Source of the DNA: JBHICC01 sp046759385
GTDB lineage: Bacteria; Pseudomonadota; Gammaproteobacteria; Acidiferrobacterales; SPGG2
DNA: 64,000 bases
NCBI GenBank assembly: GCA_046759385.1
Contig: JBHICC010000009.1
Location: 1-64,000, forward strand
Reading direction: 5' to 3'
Both the position numbers and the translations under genes were made by a program. A model generated the notes under the pieces. It saw only the letters and a program-made list of their open reading frames with translations. It was not told where the DNA came from and did no database searches. Each line of letters opens with the position of its first letter. Within the stretch, counting starts at the first letter, position 1. Of the stretch, positions 6,054-14,530 are shown in pieces.

Positions 6054-6974
6054 ATGGCAACCCAGATCCGATTATTCTTGCAATGGCCGCTGGCCGTACC
6101 AGTCGCGATCGTTGGGGCGCTTGCCGTTATCGGTGGTATCTTAATCTTCGCCGGGCAGGTGATTGCGTGGATGAAATCGGGGCATTGGGTTGGACTACCG
6201 TTACTCTATTTGTTTTTCGACCCGCAATTATTAGTCACAAGACACTTCTCCCCGCAGGTCTGGGCCCAGATCTCTAGCGTAGATTTCCCGTTGAGCCCCG
6301 CTTTCGTTCTCCAACACGGTACGCATATTTACCACTCCTTCTTTGCTGGTGGCGAGTTCTCCGCTTGGCTAAACAGCCCGCAGTCCTGGCTGGGGCTACA
6401 TAAACCGGCAATCAATGCACTGAAAGCAACACCAATTCCCCTGGCGCTGGCGTTGCCAGGCGCAATTCTGTCTTTACTCGGTAAGAAGTGGCTGAGATCA
6501 ATTAGAAACGCACGCGAAGCACTCAAGCTCGCTAAGCGTGAGGAGCGAGAAAGAGAAAAGCGCCGTCGCCCAGCAGTGGTTGAGTGGGAACCGCAAACAC
6601 AGCCAGAAAGCGAGGACGCCCGGCTCGAACGGATCAGTTCATGGTTCCGCACACTGGCCAAAATGGTAGAAGAGCGCCCCAAACCCATCAGATTACCCAT
6701 CAGGGAGGGCGAAGGAGACGAACTTGCATTGTTCCATCGCGGTAACGAGGATAAGGTAAAGTCCACAGCTGGCTACAAGATGCTTGTAGACAAATGCACG
6801 AAGTTCGGCCTGGAAGTGCGGTTTGAGCCAGATTATTCTGAAAGCAATATTGAACAAACCAAATTTGATGACATTCATTCCCTCGCGCTGACGATGTACC
6901 ACGTATATATCGTCGTTTTTCAGCTCGAAGGATCAGAGAAAACGGATGGAACAGAAACGTACGGCGGAGGATAG
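6054..6974 (+). CDS. hypothetical membrane protein with charged cytoplasmic domain
   Basis: 306 residues from an ATG at 6054, GGGAG about ten bases upstream. Hydrophobic segments lie at about residues 13-37 (VAIVGALAVIGGILIFAGQV), 45-57 and 124-142. The second half is soluble and highly charged: a likely coiled-coil helix at 145-180 (AREALKLAKREEREREKRRR), then an alpha/beta domain. Topology suggests membrane anchoring with a long cytoplasmic tail. No enzyme motif found. It stands alone between two intergenic gaps of more than 150 bases. No family recognised. Confidence 0.6.
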   Translation: MATQIRLFLQWPLAVPVAIVGALAVIGGILIFAGQVIAWMKSGHWVGLPLLYLFFDPQLLVTRHFSPQVWAQISSVDFPLSPAFVLQHGTHIYHSFFAGGEFSAWLNSPQSWLGLHKPAINALKATPIPLALALPGAILSLLGKKWLRSIRNAREALKLAKREEREREKRRRPAVVEWEPQTQPESEDARLERISSWFRTLAKMVEERPKPIRLPIREGEGDELALFHRGNEDKVKSTAGYKMLVDKCTKFGLEVRFEPDYSESNIEQTKFDDIHSLALTMYHVYIVVFQLEGSEKTDGTETYGGG

Positions 6975-7140
6975 GATTGCCTCAGGGAATGGCATCGTTG
7001 GCAAATTCATGTCCGCCGTGTAAGTAACAAATCCTTTCCGCACGCGAGGGTCGCTTACGCAGCATTATGATCGCCTTCCCTACCCTATCAAGGTCAGAAT
7101 GCTCTGCAGTTCTCGCCTCCTCGCTCGCAATACTCGACAT

Positions 7141-7593
7141 TTATTTACCCTCGGGCTTTGATACACGTTGCAAGGATCGATCGATGCAGATACTGGCTTC
7201 AGCGAAGCCTATAGTCCAAGTCTCACTTAACACTAGACTATTACCAAGGCGCCGTACGCTAAGACAGCAGTACATATCATCGACGTAAACGACGATATCC
7301 TCTTTTCGTCCTTCGCCCTTCTCTCCAGGCCGGCATATGCCTATTCCTTCTTTCCATGTACCTTCGAGGCTTGCTGACCTTGTTTCGTATTTTTCGCAAC
7401 CCGTAGGTTTATTGCTGTTCCTCACGCAGATTCGTTTCTCATACCGGAATAGAAATTCATCGTTTTCCGAGAATGTATACGTGACTTTTCCCTCGGTGTC
7501 GGTCCAGCTGCCCAAAGAGCTGGTTTCTTGCCCCAAGGCAGGATGATGTGCAATGATTGATGATATTCCGATAAGAAGAACTGCTCGGTGCAT
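7141..7593 (-). CDS. secreted Cys-containing protein, unknown
   Basis: 150 residues from the ATG at 7593; an in-frame GTG at 7617 would add eight residues and has AGGA upstream. Residues 1-22 are a Sec signal peptide ending A-L-G-Q. The mature part reads like a small beta-barrel (SLGSWTDTEGKVTYTFSEND, FLFRYEKRICV) with seven cysteines, including a CC pair at about residue 109, so disulfides are likely. The G-S-W-x-D then G-T-W layout resembles lipocalin-like or DUF-type secreted barrels, but I cannot assign a family. The 254 bases between it and the PilZ gene hold a TATACT at 7828-7833 and no gene. Confidence 0.55.
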   Translation of the reverse strand: MHRAVLLIGISSIIAHHPALGQETSSLGSWTDTEGKVTYTFSENDEFLFRYEKRICVRNSNKPTGCEKYETRSASLEGTWKEGIGICRPGEKGEGRKEDIVVYVDDMYCCLSVRRLGNSLVLSETWTIGFAEASICIDRSLQRVSKPEGK

Positions 7594-7871
7594 GATGTCT
7601 GTCACAACAAGCTTCACTGTTCTACTGTTCCTGTACTGCCTTTTTTAAACGCCTTCGGCGCCACCTGTGAAATCTGCATCATCCCATCTAACCCATCCTT
7701 ATTACCACCACCAACCCTCCTCGTCCGCTCTAGGATAGACACAGTCCGACTGTGCAGGATAGCTAGTTATTCCTAGGCGCAAATCCCTGATCTCGCGTCC
7801 TCCTCCTATTACGAGAAAAGACTGGTCTATACTGATTCTAGGAGAGCATCGATATTCATACGGAGGTTGTC

Positions 7872-8207
7872 TTGACCAACAAACCGTTACCAGCTAATCG
7901 TCGTCTAGGCGTGCGCCGCGTGACTGACGTAAAAGTATTTGCAAGTGACGGGATCGAAATAAAGAAGTGCAGGCTCCGCGATATCAGTCTTGACGGTGCA
8001 TTTATAGAAACCAAGAACTTCGCTCTAGCCAAGGGTGCCAAGCTGGATTTAGTGCTTAGGATTCTGCGCGAGGGAAAAACCACAGCCTGCCGTCTGCCAG
8101 CCAAAGTCGTGCGAGTTGGGAAAGACGGCGCGGCGCTTATGTTTGGCAATCTCGATGAGCACGTCTACAAGATCCTGCTCGATATTGTAAATCCACCACC
8201 TGACTGA
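7872..8207 (+). CDS. PilZ domain protein
   Basis: 111 residues. The start is a TTG at 7872 with GGAGG (7862-7866) close upstream; no ATG or GTG is available nearby in frame. Residues 10-105 show the PilZ layout: an R-x3-R element (RLGVRR, about residues 11-16) and D-I-S-L-D-G-A-F-I matching the D/N-x-S-x-x-G c-di-GMP-binding motif at about residues 38-46. PilZ proteins bind cyclic di-GMP and relay it to motility, exopolysaccharide or secretion machines. TATACT at 7828-7833 is a plausible -10 box. No partner gene is adjacent, so the target is unknown. Confidence 0.8.
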   Translation: MTNKPLPANRRLGVRRVTDVKVFASDGIEIKKCRLRDISLDGAFIETKNFALAKGAKLDLVLRILREGKTTACRLPAKVVRVGKDGAALMFGNLDEHVYKILLDIVNPPPD

Positions 8208-8408
8208 TCTGAAGCATCGCGCCAGTCAGCGCGTCCTCAACTCTGCCACCAACCTCCCAGGATCGTCCCAGGTCGGAAACGACTGAGTCCCTAGGCTCAA
8301 CTAACTCTTCTTCGGCCAAAGCACCACGACCTGCCAGTACCCCTCCCGATGTCGTAGGGAATTTCGGCCGCCTACCATCTCTTGCTTTCCGGGGGCGGAC
8401 GAGACAAC

Positions 8409-9185
8409 ATGAGCGACCTGGGTCCGACGTCGGGCCGGAAAGAAACCCCTAACGCCCCAACGAATCACCTGAACGGAGCCCGGGACATGCCGGAAGTTAT
8501 GAATTTCTTTCCTCTGACCGTATATGCCGATCGGGTCGAAGGACACGAGGCGTTCAGGGAGAGATACGCGCCCATCATCAAGAGCTGGGTCCCGGAATCA
8601 AGGGAAAGCGAGTATGCCTGGACGGGCGACGTCAATGAGCGCGGCTTCTTGCATCTAGACGAATCCTTCAGACCACTGTTTGATGCTTTCATGCCGCACT
8701 TGAGAGGTTATCTGGAAACCCTAGAGGTTAAGGTCGAAAACCTGGAACTGTTCTGTCAACGGTCTTGGGCGGTGGTCACGCGTAAGGAACAAAAGGTAGC
8801 AATGCACAACCACGCCCAATCCCACATCAGTCTGGTCTACTATTTGAAAAAACCGGAAGCGTCCGGTGGCATCCGTTTCACCATGAAAGGCTCTCCCAAC
8901 GAACTCGCTCCAAACCTGTTTGAGGCATGCATGGGTCTGGAAGACGAAGGTGAGGGTACGGCTTTTCTACGGCAGTGGACGCCGTTCAATGCCAATCACG
9001 TTGATGTCGACACGGAAGAGGGACAGATGTTGATCTTTCCATCGAAGGCCTTGCATGGCACGATACAAAGTGAATCGGAAGAGGAGCGTATTTCAATTTC
9101 CGCCGACATCGTGCTCATGCTGAAGCGCAATAATAACTTTGAGTTCTTGATGCCCGCGTTTTCGAACTGGAAAAAAATTCTTTGA
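8409..9185 (+). CDS. putative 2OG-Fe(II) oxygenase (TIGR02466-like)
   Basis: 258 residues from an ATG at 8409; a second ATG at 8487 with GGAG upstream would give the compact form starting MPEVMNFFPLTVYADRV. It fits the TIGR02466 putative 2-oxoglutarate/Fe(II) dioxygenase family: NFFPLTVY near the start, H-N-H in MHNHAQSHISLVYYL followed by S-G-G-I-R-F, then M-L-I-F-P-S-K-A-L-H-G-T and E-E-R-I-S-I-S-A-D. The first His, a nearby acidic or His residue and the distal His (LHG) are expected to hold iron, and the Arg of ERISIS to bind 2-oxoglutarate. Substrate unknown. A short secreted protein gene follows 45 bases downstream. Confidence 0.75.
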   Translation: MSDLGPTSGRKETPNAPTNHLNGARDMPEVMNFFPLTVYADRVEGHEAFRERYAPIIKSWVPESRESEYAWTGDVNERGFLHLDESFRPLFDAFMPHLRGYLETLEVKVENLELFCQRSWAVVTRKEQKVAMHNHAQSHISLVYYLKKPEASGGIRFTMKGSPNELAPNLFEACMGLEDEGEGTAFLRQWTPFNANHVDVDTEEGQMLIFPSKALHGTIQSESEEERISISADIVLMLKRNNNFEFLMPAFSNWKKIL

Positions 9186-9229
9186 GCGTGGTATTACAAC
9201 TAGATCGCCCCAAAGCACTAGGAGGGCAG

Positions 9230-9631
9230 ATGCGTAGTCTAGCCTTATTTCTTGCTTTGCCGCTGCTAATCTTGACGAGCACGCATGCCAGTGCGCAGAC
9301 GCCAAATGTGGCGAAGGTCACGACCGCCGTCGGCCTGCTGGATGCCGCAGCACCGAAGACACTCATTTGTGGCCGCACGCCGGGACGTCGTAAGTGCGGC
9401 GGTGTCGATCCTTGCTTCCTGACCAAGGACTTGCTCAATATCGCCAACAATTCTGTGCCTAAAGATCCCGAAAACGCGCAGCGGTTGTCCTTTAAACTGA
9501 CCTCGCACATCGCCGCCGATGAGTCTCGGTGCGAATGCGTAAAGACCTTCATAGGCGAGAGCAGATGGTCTGATTTCCTCCAGAACCTTGGGCGCACGCC
9601 CGGAGATTGGACTTATCAATGTAGGCGCTAG
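9230..9631 (+). CDS. small exported Cys-rich protein, unknown
   Basis: 133 residues. The ATG at 9230 has AGGAGGG just upstream; an upstream TTG in frame is ignored for that reason. Residues 1-22 form a Sec signal peptide (core LALFLALPLLIL, cleavage ASA-QT). The mature part of about 110 residues carries six cysteines, in C-G-R-T-P-G-R-R-K-C-G-G-V-D-P-C, a C-E-C pair and a C-terminal C-R-R, so disulfide bonds are likely in the periplasm or outside. It probably shares a transcript with the oxygenase upstream. No family recognised. Confidence 0.65.
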   Translation: MRSLALFLALPLLILTSTHASAQTPNVAKVTTAVGLLDAAAPKTLICGRTPGRRKCGGVDPCFLTKDLLNIANNSVPKDPENAQRLSFKLTSHIAADESRCECVKTFIGESRWSDFLQNLGRTPGDWTYQCRR

Positions 9632-9645
9632 TGACTGAAAACGAT

Positions 9646-10368
9646 TTATCTTTTGCGGCGATGCGGTGTTTCCAGTTCCGCCGCAAGCGCGCGCAGCCCA
9701 TGGGAAATCTTCGTTTTCTCCTCAGTCGTGAGATTATGTTTCGTCATCGCAACGTCGGCCATGGCGCGTAAGGTGCTCGGCCCGATGCGACCGTCTGCCG
9801 TCAGCTGTTGGGCCGTTTGAAAGGCGTGTACTGCGCTGATCGCCTCTTGGTTCCATTCGCCGGTTGTAAAATCTACCTTATAGCCGAGCAGAGTCAGGAT
9901 CGCTTTTAAGGTCCTGCGCTCCGCAGCCGTATAGCGCTCATAGTAATCCCCTCTTTTAGCCACGGGCGCGGCCACCTGACCAAACGCTTCCGTCTTTATG
10001 TCGGAGGGACGTCGCACGGTCATGCGCGTCTTCCCCAGTTCGCCCTCAATAAGACCCGAAACGCAGACGTCCTGCCCTAAGTAAACGACCTCGGGTGGAC
10101 GTGGAAACTTGTCACGATCAGATCCCAAGATCACCACAGTAAAAACCTGATCTGGATAGGGTTGCTCAAAATCAAGAAGGGTTGGCTGGCGTTCCTCGCG
10201 AATCGCATACGTCCCGCTGACCACTTTGCCGCATACGGTTGCGGTACTGCCGACATGGCGAGCCGCGTCTACAGCCGCGATAGACAGTATCTGACCATAG
10301 GTCGACACTGTCGACAGGGCGGCGCCGACAATAAGGCAAGTTAGTGACGTGACGAGATAACGATCCAT
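9646..10368 (-). CDS. exported protein with OB-fold-like and peptidoglycan-binding domains
   Basis: 240 residues from ATG 10368; a GTG at 10389 could add seven residues. An N-terminal signal peptide or anchor precedes an OB-like domain at about residues 30-125 (HVGSTATVCGKVVSG, PYPDQVFTVVILGSDRDKF, GQDVCVSGLIEG), the layout seen in small exported nucleic-acid-binding-fold proteins. Residues 150-205 match a PG_binding_1 repeat: LKAILTLLGYKVDFTTGEWN, AISAVHAFQTAQ, DGRIGPSTLRAM. It likely binds cell wall in the periplasm. It converges with the 9230 gene, 14 bases apart. Enzymatic role not evident. Confidence 0.65.
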   Translation of the reverse strand: MDRYLVTSLTCLIVGAALSTVSTYGQILSIAAVDAARHVGSTATVCGKVVSGTYAIREERQPTLLDFEQPYPDQVFTVVILGSDRDKFPRPPEVVYLGQDVCVSGLIEGELGKTRMTVRRPSDIKTEAFGQVAAPVAKRGDYYERYTAAERRTLKAILTLLGYKVDFTTGEWNQEAISAVHAFQTAQQLTADGRIGPSTLRAMADVAMTKHNLTTEEKTKISHGLRALAAELETPHRRKR

Positions 10369-10394
10369 CCAAGCGATAAAAAGGAACACGTACG

Positions 10395-10428
10395 CCAGGG
10401 TACGCCGATGCGCGCGCCACTACCCTGG
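10395..10428. repeat. 8-base perfect inverted repeat
   Basis: CCAGGGTA (10395-10402) and TACCCTGG (10421-10428) are perfect inverse copies separated by 18 bases. The repeat lies in the 210-base gap between the upstream end of the 9646-10368 gene and the acpS stop. It lacks a T tract on either strand, so it may be an operator or a weak transcript-end hairpin. Confidence 0.4.
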
Positions 10429-10576
10429 CCTTTAGTTGGTCCCGGTATCAAGTTTAGTAAAAGGCCGCGTGGGCTAGCCGAGGTCGCGCGGAAATCGTGG
10501 CGTGGCCGCGGTGCTATCGAGGAAATAAGCTATGCTAGTGCGTGGAAGTGATTGTCAAGGTGAATTCGTAACAAGC

Positions 10577-10957
10577 TTAGCCGGCAAACAAGGTTACAAC
10601 AGCGACGGCGTACTCTTCCTCGTCAGCAAGACTGACATGTGAGGCGGTAATCCCTTTGTCCTTAATAAACGCCGCGGCCGAGCCGGTGAACTCGAGCAAA
10701 GGCTTGCCGCGCTTGTCGTGTCCGATTCCGATCTGCCGCCATCCCAATCCGCCGCTAAAACCCGTGCCCATGGCCTTGACAGCGGCCTCCTTGGCAGCGA
10801 AACGGCGAGCAAGAAAGTGTGCCGGGCTTTTCTGCTCGGCATAGTCTTGGAGTTCGCCCGGAGTGAGAATTCGCCTCGGGAAACGCTCACCAAACCGTTC
10901 CAAGTTTTTTTCCATGCGAACGACCCGCACGATATCGGTGCCGATGCCAAAAATCAC
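10577..10957 (-). CDS. acpS: holo-[acyl-carrier-protein] synthase
   Basis: 126 residues, the usual AcpS length. The enzyme transfers 4'-phosphopantetheine from CoA to apo-ACP, activating fatty-acid synthesis. Signatures are G-I-G-T-D-I-V at residues 4-10 (magnesium-binding Asp) and F-A-A-K-E-A-A-V-K-A at 53-62 (catalytic Glu/Lys), followed by V-S-L-A-D-E-E-E-Y-A near the end. The GTG start overlaps the pdxJ TGA (GTGA), so translation is probably coupled. Last gene of the lepA-to-acpS run. Confidence 0.95.
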   Translation of the reverse strand: MIFGIGTDIVRVVRMEKNLERFGERFPRRILTPGELQDYAEQKSPAHFLARRFAAKEAAVKAMGTGFSGGLGWRQIGIGHDKRGKPLLEFTGSAAAFIKDKGITASHVSLADEEEYAVAVVTLFAG

Positions 10958-11679
10958 GCCGGTGCCTCTACCATTAAACGCTTCATTTCACGCACGGCCT
11001 CTGGAAACCCAGTGAACACTGCTCGTGCAACGATGGCGTGGCCGATATTCAGCTCAACGACACCCGGTATTGCCGCTATCGCCTGGACATTGTGATAATT
11101 CAAGCCGTGGCCCGCATTGACTTGCAATCCTAGCTCCAATCCCTGTTTGACTGCGTTCTTTATGCGCTCAAGCTCTTGGCTACGGTTGGCAACAGCCTCA
11201 ACGTCGGCATAAGGACCGGTATGAATCTCGATCATTGGTGCCCCGGTTCCGGCTGCAGCCGCTATTTGCTCATGGTCAGCATCGATGAAGAGCGACACTT
11301 GGATGCCCGCATCCTTAAGTCGCGCGCACACCTCTGTTAGCCCCTTTTGGTGCGCCACCACGTCGAGCCCGCCCTCGGTGGTCAACTCTTCGCGACGTTC
11401 CGGCACAAGACAACAGTGCTCCGGGGCAATCTGCAAGGCAAAACTTATCATTTCCTCAACGGCCGCCATCTCCAGGTTCATACGCGTCTGCAAGACTTGC
11501 TTGATGAGCTCCACATCCCGCTCTTGGATGTGCCGACGGTCTTCACGTAGGTGCAAGGTAATACCGTCCGCGCCCGCTTGCTCGGCATCGATCGCGGCCT
11601 GTACCGGATCAGGGTAACGCGTACCACGCGCCTGGCGCAGAGTCGCCACATGATCGATGTTGACACCAAGTTCAATCAA
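10954..11679 (-). CDS. pdxJ: pyridoxine 5'-phosphate synthase
   Basis: 241 residues, the family length. PdxJ condenses 1-deoxyxylulose 5-phosphate with 3-amino-2-oxopropyl phosphate to pyridoxine 5'-phosphate, the last ring-forming step of the DXP-dependent vitamin B6 route. Typical elements are the start M-I-E-L-G-V-N-I-D-H-V-A-T-L-R-Q-A-R, the GITLHLREDRRHIQ phosphate loop, V-P-E-R-R-E-E-L-T-T-E-G-G, and the AGHGLNYHN segment near residue 190. It overlaps acpS by four bases and starts 11 bases after recO. Order recO-pdxJ-acpS is standard. Confidence 0.96.
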   Translation of the reverse strand: MIELGVNIDHVATLRQARGTRYPDPVQAAIDAEQAGADGITLHLREDRRHIQERDVELIKQVLQTRMNLEMAAVEEMISFALQIAPEHCCLVPERREELTTEGGLDVVAHQKGLTEVCARLKDAGIQVSLFIDADHEQIAAAAGTGAPMIEIHTGPYADVEAVANRSQELERIKNAVKQGLELGLQVNAGHGLNYHNVQAIAAIPGVVELNIGHAIVARAVFTGFPEAVREMKRLMVEAPA

Positions 11680-11690
11680 CGGCTCATTTC

Positions 11691-12422
11691 CTATTCTGCA
11701 CCGAGTGGCGCTTGCTTAAGGTCATGAAACAGCTTGCGGGTGTTTAGAGGTTTGCCAGCTAAGCGCTGGCCCAGGACCGTTCGCATTAGCGTTTTCGTCT
11801 CTTGTAACGCCTGGGCTTCGGTCAGTACCTCGCCGGCCAAAGCAAGAAGACTGGAACCGTGTAGCCTGACACCGCGTGCATTTGCATCAGCGTCACTAAT
11901 ACGCACGGGGCCACGGTCGGGAATATAGTCGTACGTCGCAGCTGGATCGATCGGTGCATCATCGTTGATCTCATGATCGAGCACTAGGCCGTATCCCACT
12001 TCTTGAAGCAAGTGTTTTTCGAACACCCGCAATGTCGCCTCAAGCGAGGCGCCGGCTGCAAGGTTTTTCAGAGACAGGCAGTATGCATCAAACAGGTGCT
12101 CGTGCGCATCATGGCGATGGAGCAGGCGCAATAAGACTTCATTCATGTAAAGACCGCAATAAAGCCGGTCACCTCGCAGAAGAATCGCGTTGCCAGCGAC
12201 CTCGACACTAGACAGGACAGGTAGATCGCCTCGCCCACCCCAGCTCGCCAGCAGCGGTTGGAAGGGCTCGAGCGATGAGCGCTGTCGCACAGCTCCGCGC
12301 CGCGCGCCCTTTGCCAACACACCCAATCGCCCATGTGTACGGGTAAAGAGTTCCAGTACTAGACTGGTCTCCCGGTAACTATAGTGATGTAACACATACG
12401 CGTGTTGATTGTTAACACGCAT
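11691..12422 (-). CDS. recO: DNA repair protein RecO
   Basis: 243 residues from the ATG at 12422, which has TAGGAGG upstream; seven codons of extra upstream frame are not used. RecO works with RecF and RecR to load RecA on SSB-coated gaps. The N-terminal OB fold reads A-Y-V-L-H-H-Y-S-Y-R-E-T-S-L-V-L-E-L-F-T, then RLGVLAKGARR at about residues 33-43 and the helical domain with LYCGLYMNEVLLRLL around residue 90. The zinc-finger cysteines of some RecO proteins are absent, as in E. coli. A gap of 138 bases separates it from era. Confidence 0.95.
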   Translation of the reverse strand: MRVNNQHAYVLHHYSYRETSLVLELFTRTHGRLGVLAKGARRGAVRQRSSLEPFQPLLASWGGRGDLPVLSSVEVAGNAILLRGDRLYCGLYMNEVLLRLLHRHDAHEHLFDAYCLSLKNLAAGASLEATLRVFEKHLLQEVGYGLVLDHEINDDAPIDPAATYDYIPDRGPVRISDADANARGVRLHGSSLLALAGEVLTEAQALQETKTLMRTVLGQRLAGKPLNTRKLFHDLKQAPLGAE

Positions 12423-12560
12423 GCTCCGGCCTCCTACTTCCAACGCAACGGCGCAAAGATGCCCTTTGCATCCCTAGTTTCGCAAACGGCGGGCATCCTC
12501 CAGCATGGGGATATTTTACTTTCCTTTGCTCATAGCGTCTTGGCGCCGGGACTACGCCGT

Positions 12561-13454
12561 TTATTCGTCACTGTACTGCAGGTCGCGTAACATGGCCTCG
12601 CTGTCCGCCCAACCCTCGCGTACCTTGACCCAGAGTTCCAGATACACCTTGCAGCCGAACAGACGTTCCATCTCCTGCCGGGCGCGTGTGCCGATCTGTT
12701 TCAATCGCTCGCCGCCGTGTCCGATGACGATCCCCTTCTGCCCCCTTTTCTCCACCCAGACCACTGCCCCAATGTGTAATCGTTCACCTTGGTGCTTGAA
12801 ATGCTCTAAACCCACCGCGGCCTCGTATGGGAGCTCTTGGCGTAAGACACGGGACATTTGCTCGCGAATGAGTTCGGCTGCCATGAATCGCTCATTACGG
12901 TCCGTAACTTGATCTTCAGGAAAGAGTCGTGGCTGGTGTGGAAGGTACTGGACCAGGCTGCGTTCCAATTCGTCGACGTTCTCGCCTGTCAGCGCCGATA
13001 CTGGAACGACCTCGGCGAACTGCATCCGCTTCGACATATCTTCAATAATCGGCAGCAACTGCTCGCGCCCTTTGAGCGTATCAATCTTGTTGATCGCCAA
13101 GATCACAGGGAGTGGCTGCTGGAGCAAGTTCGCCACTCGGTCATCCGCGAGCGTCCAGCCAGTAGCGGTGACGACAATAACAACGCAATCTACCCCCTCG
13201 AGGCTGCCGCGTGCCGCCCGGTTCATGTAACGATTAAGCAGGTTCTTCTTACTAATGTGCAGACCCGGCGTGTCAACGTACACGATCTGCGCCCGCTCGT
13301 CGGTCTTAATGCCCAAGAGCCGAACGCGTGTGGTTTGCGGACGACGAGATGTGATACTGACTTTGTGTTGGACCAGTTGGTTGACGAGCGTCGATTTACC
13401 GACGTTGGGCCGTCCCACGACCGCCACCAACCCGCATCGGAAATGCTTACGCAC
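12561..13454 (-). CDS. era: GTPase Era
   Basis: About 297 residues. Era binds the 3' end of 16S rRNA and helps mature the 30S subunit. G motifs: GRPNVGKST (P-loop), D-T-P-G-L-H (G3), N-K-I-D (G4), followed by the KH domain with V-I-G-H-G-G-E-R-L-K-Q-I-G. I place the start at the GTG at 13454, giving VRKHFRCGLVAVVGRPN; it overlaps the rnc stop by eight bases. A TTG at 13469 would add five residues and neither has a good Shine-Dalgarno, so translation is probably coupled to rnc. Confidence 0.95.
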   Translation of the reverse strand: MRKHFRCGLVAVVGRPNVGKSTLVNQLVQHKVSITSRRPQTTRVRLLGIKTDERAQIVYVDTPGLHISKKNLLNRYMNRAARGSLEGVDCVVIVVTATGWTLADDRVANLLQQPLPVILAINKIDTLKGREQLLPIIEDMSKRMQFAEVVPVSALTGENVDELERSLVQYLPHQPRLFPEDQVTDRNERFMAAELIREQMSRVLRQELPYEAAVGLEHFKHQGERLHIGAVVWVEKRGQKGIVIGHGGERLKQIGTRARQEMERLFGCKVYLELWVKVREGWADSEAMLRDLQYSDE

Positions 13455-14133
13455 CGCTGGGTACGTCAAGCTGTTCTAAGATCTTGGACGCTGCTTCCTG
13501 TTCGGCCAGTCGACGGCTACGACCGATTCCTTCTACTGGCTGCTCTAATCCGGGAACGACACATTGGACACGGAAGGACTGCTTGTGTGCTTCGCCGGTT
13601 ACCTCCACGACACTGTAAGCCGGTGTGGCGAGAACGCGTTTCTGTAGATACTCCTGCAGCCGTGTCTTGGGATCCTTTTCCAGTGTATGTGGTGTAACAC
13701 TGTCAAGCACATCACGATACACCCCACGGATCACCGATCGTGCTTGACCTATTCCACCATCGATAAAGATTGCACCAAACACCGCCTCTAACGAATCGGC
13801 TAAGATCGAATCACGGTCGAATCCACCGCTTTTCATCTCGCCAGCCCCGAGCAGCAGAAACTCGCCCAAACCCAGCGCGCGAGCGCGCTGGGCTAGCGCT
13901 TCCTTTTTTACCAGGCTTGCGCGGAGTCGTGTTAGCTCACCCTCTTCCAGGTTTGAGTAACGGTCGTACAAAAGCGCTGAGATTGTGAAATTTAGAACGC
14001 TGTCTCCGAGAAACTCAAGACGCTCATTATTATCGGCACTTTTACTGCAATGTGTGACAGCGCGCTTTAGTAGCTCTGTGTCACGAAAATCGTAGCTTAG
14101 TCGGCGGGCCAAATTCTCGAGATCGCTACTCAA
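13447..14133 (-). CDS. rnc: ribonuclease III
   Basis: 228 residues. RNase III cuts double-stranded RNA, notably the rRNA precursor. The catalytic signature NERLEFLGDSVL lies at about residues 36-47, with a second acidic motif DSLEAVFGAIFIDGG near 113-127 and a C-terminal dsRNA-binding domain (DPKTRLQEYLQ onwards, ending QEAASKILEQL). It overlaps both neighbours by a few bases: the DUF4845 gene upstream and era downstream. Confidence 0.97.
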   Translation of the reverse strand: MSSDLENLARRLSYDFRDTELLKRAVTHCSKSADNNERLEFLGDSVLNFTISALLYDRYSNLEEGELTRLRASLVKKEALAQRARALGLGEFLLLGAGEMKSGGFDRDSILADSLEAVFGAIFIDGGIGQARSVIRGVYRDVLDSVTPHTLEKDPKTRLQEYLQKRVLATPAYSVVEVTGEAHKQSFRVQCVVPGLEQPVEGIGRSRRLAEQEAASKILEQLDVPSGA

Positions 14134-14506
14134 ACGCAGGGACCTCTACGGCATGGTTGAAATCCAGCAGCGCGGAAATATTGAATGCCAGCGGGATTTG
14201 TGCCTCGTATTCGATGCGAATTATTTTAGCGCGACCCTGCCTTTCTATGATCACATCTTCGCGCACATTTACATGAGTAATACTGTCGATATCAAAACGC
14301 TTGTAAAGAGCAGTCATGATCTCCGCATTGCTCATTTTTCTCTGCTGGGCTTGTTTTTCAACGCTCCGAAGCGCGTTACTTACCTTCATGTCGTCAAGGT
14401 AAGGCGGGATCAATTTTAGCAGCAACAACGCAAAGAAAATGACGAGCACAGCGACGCTGATCATACCCCACATCGTTATGCCGGATTGGTGTCCTTTAAA
14501 GTTCAT
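14126..14506 (-). CDS. DUF4845 membrane protein
   Basis: 126 residues. One N-terminal hydrophobic helix (residues 12-33, WGMISVAVLVIFFALLLLKL) is followed by a periplasmic-type domain of strands and helices (S-N-A-L-R-S-V-E-K-Q, S-I-T-H-V-N-V-R-E-D). A DUF4845 protein between lepB and rnc is a recurring arrangement in gammaproteobacteria. The role is not established; the Q-S-G-I-T-M-W-G start recalls a prepilin-like leader, but no conserved Glu5 follows. It overlaps rnc by eight bases. Confidence 0.85.
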   Translation of the reverse strand: MNFKGHQSGITMWGMISVAVLVIFFALLLLKLIPPYLDDMKVSNALRSVEKQAQQRKMSNAEIMTALYKRFDIDSITHVNVREDVIIERQGRAKIIRIEYEAQIPLAFNISALLDFNHAVEVPAFE

Positions 14507-14530
14507 ACAAATGCCCTCGAGTCTTGAGCC

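Noticed and set aside
5827..6060. 77-codon minus-strand ORF in the terminator region
   Set aside because: Overlaps the terminator at 5819-5847, has no ribosome site and no domain features.
8137..8319. 60-codon minus-strand ORF after the PilZ gene
   Set aside because: Partly antisense to the PilZ gene; no start signal and no known pattern.
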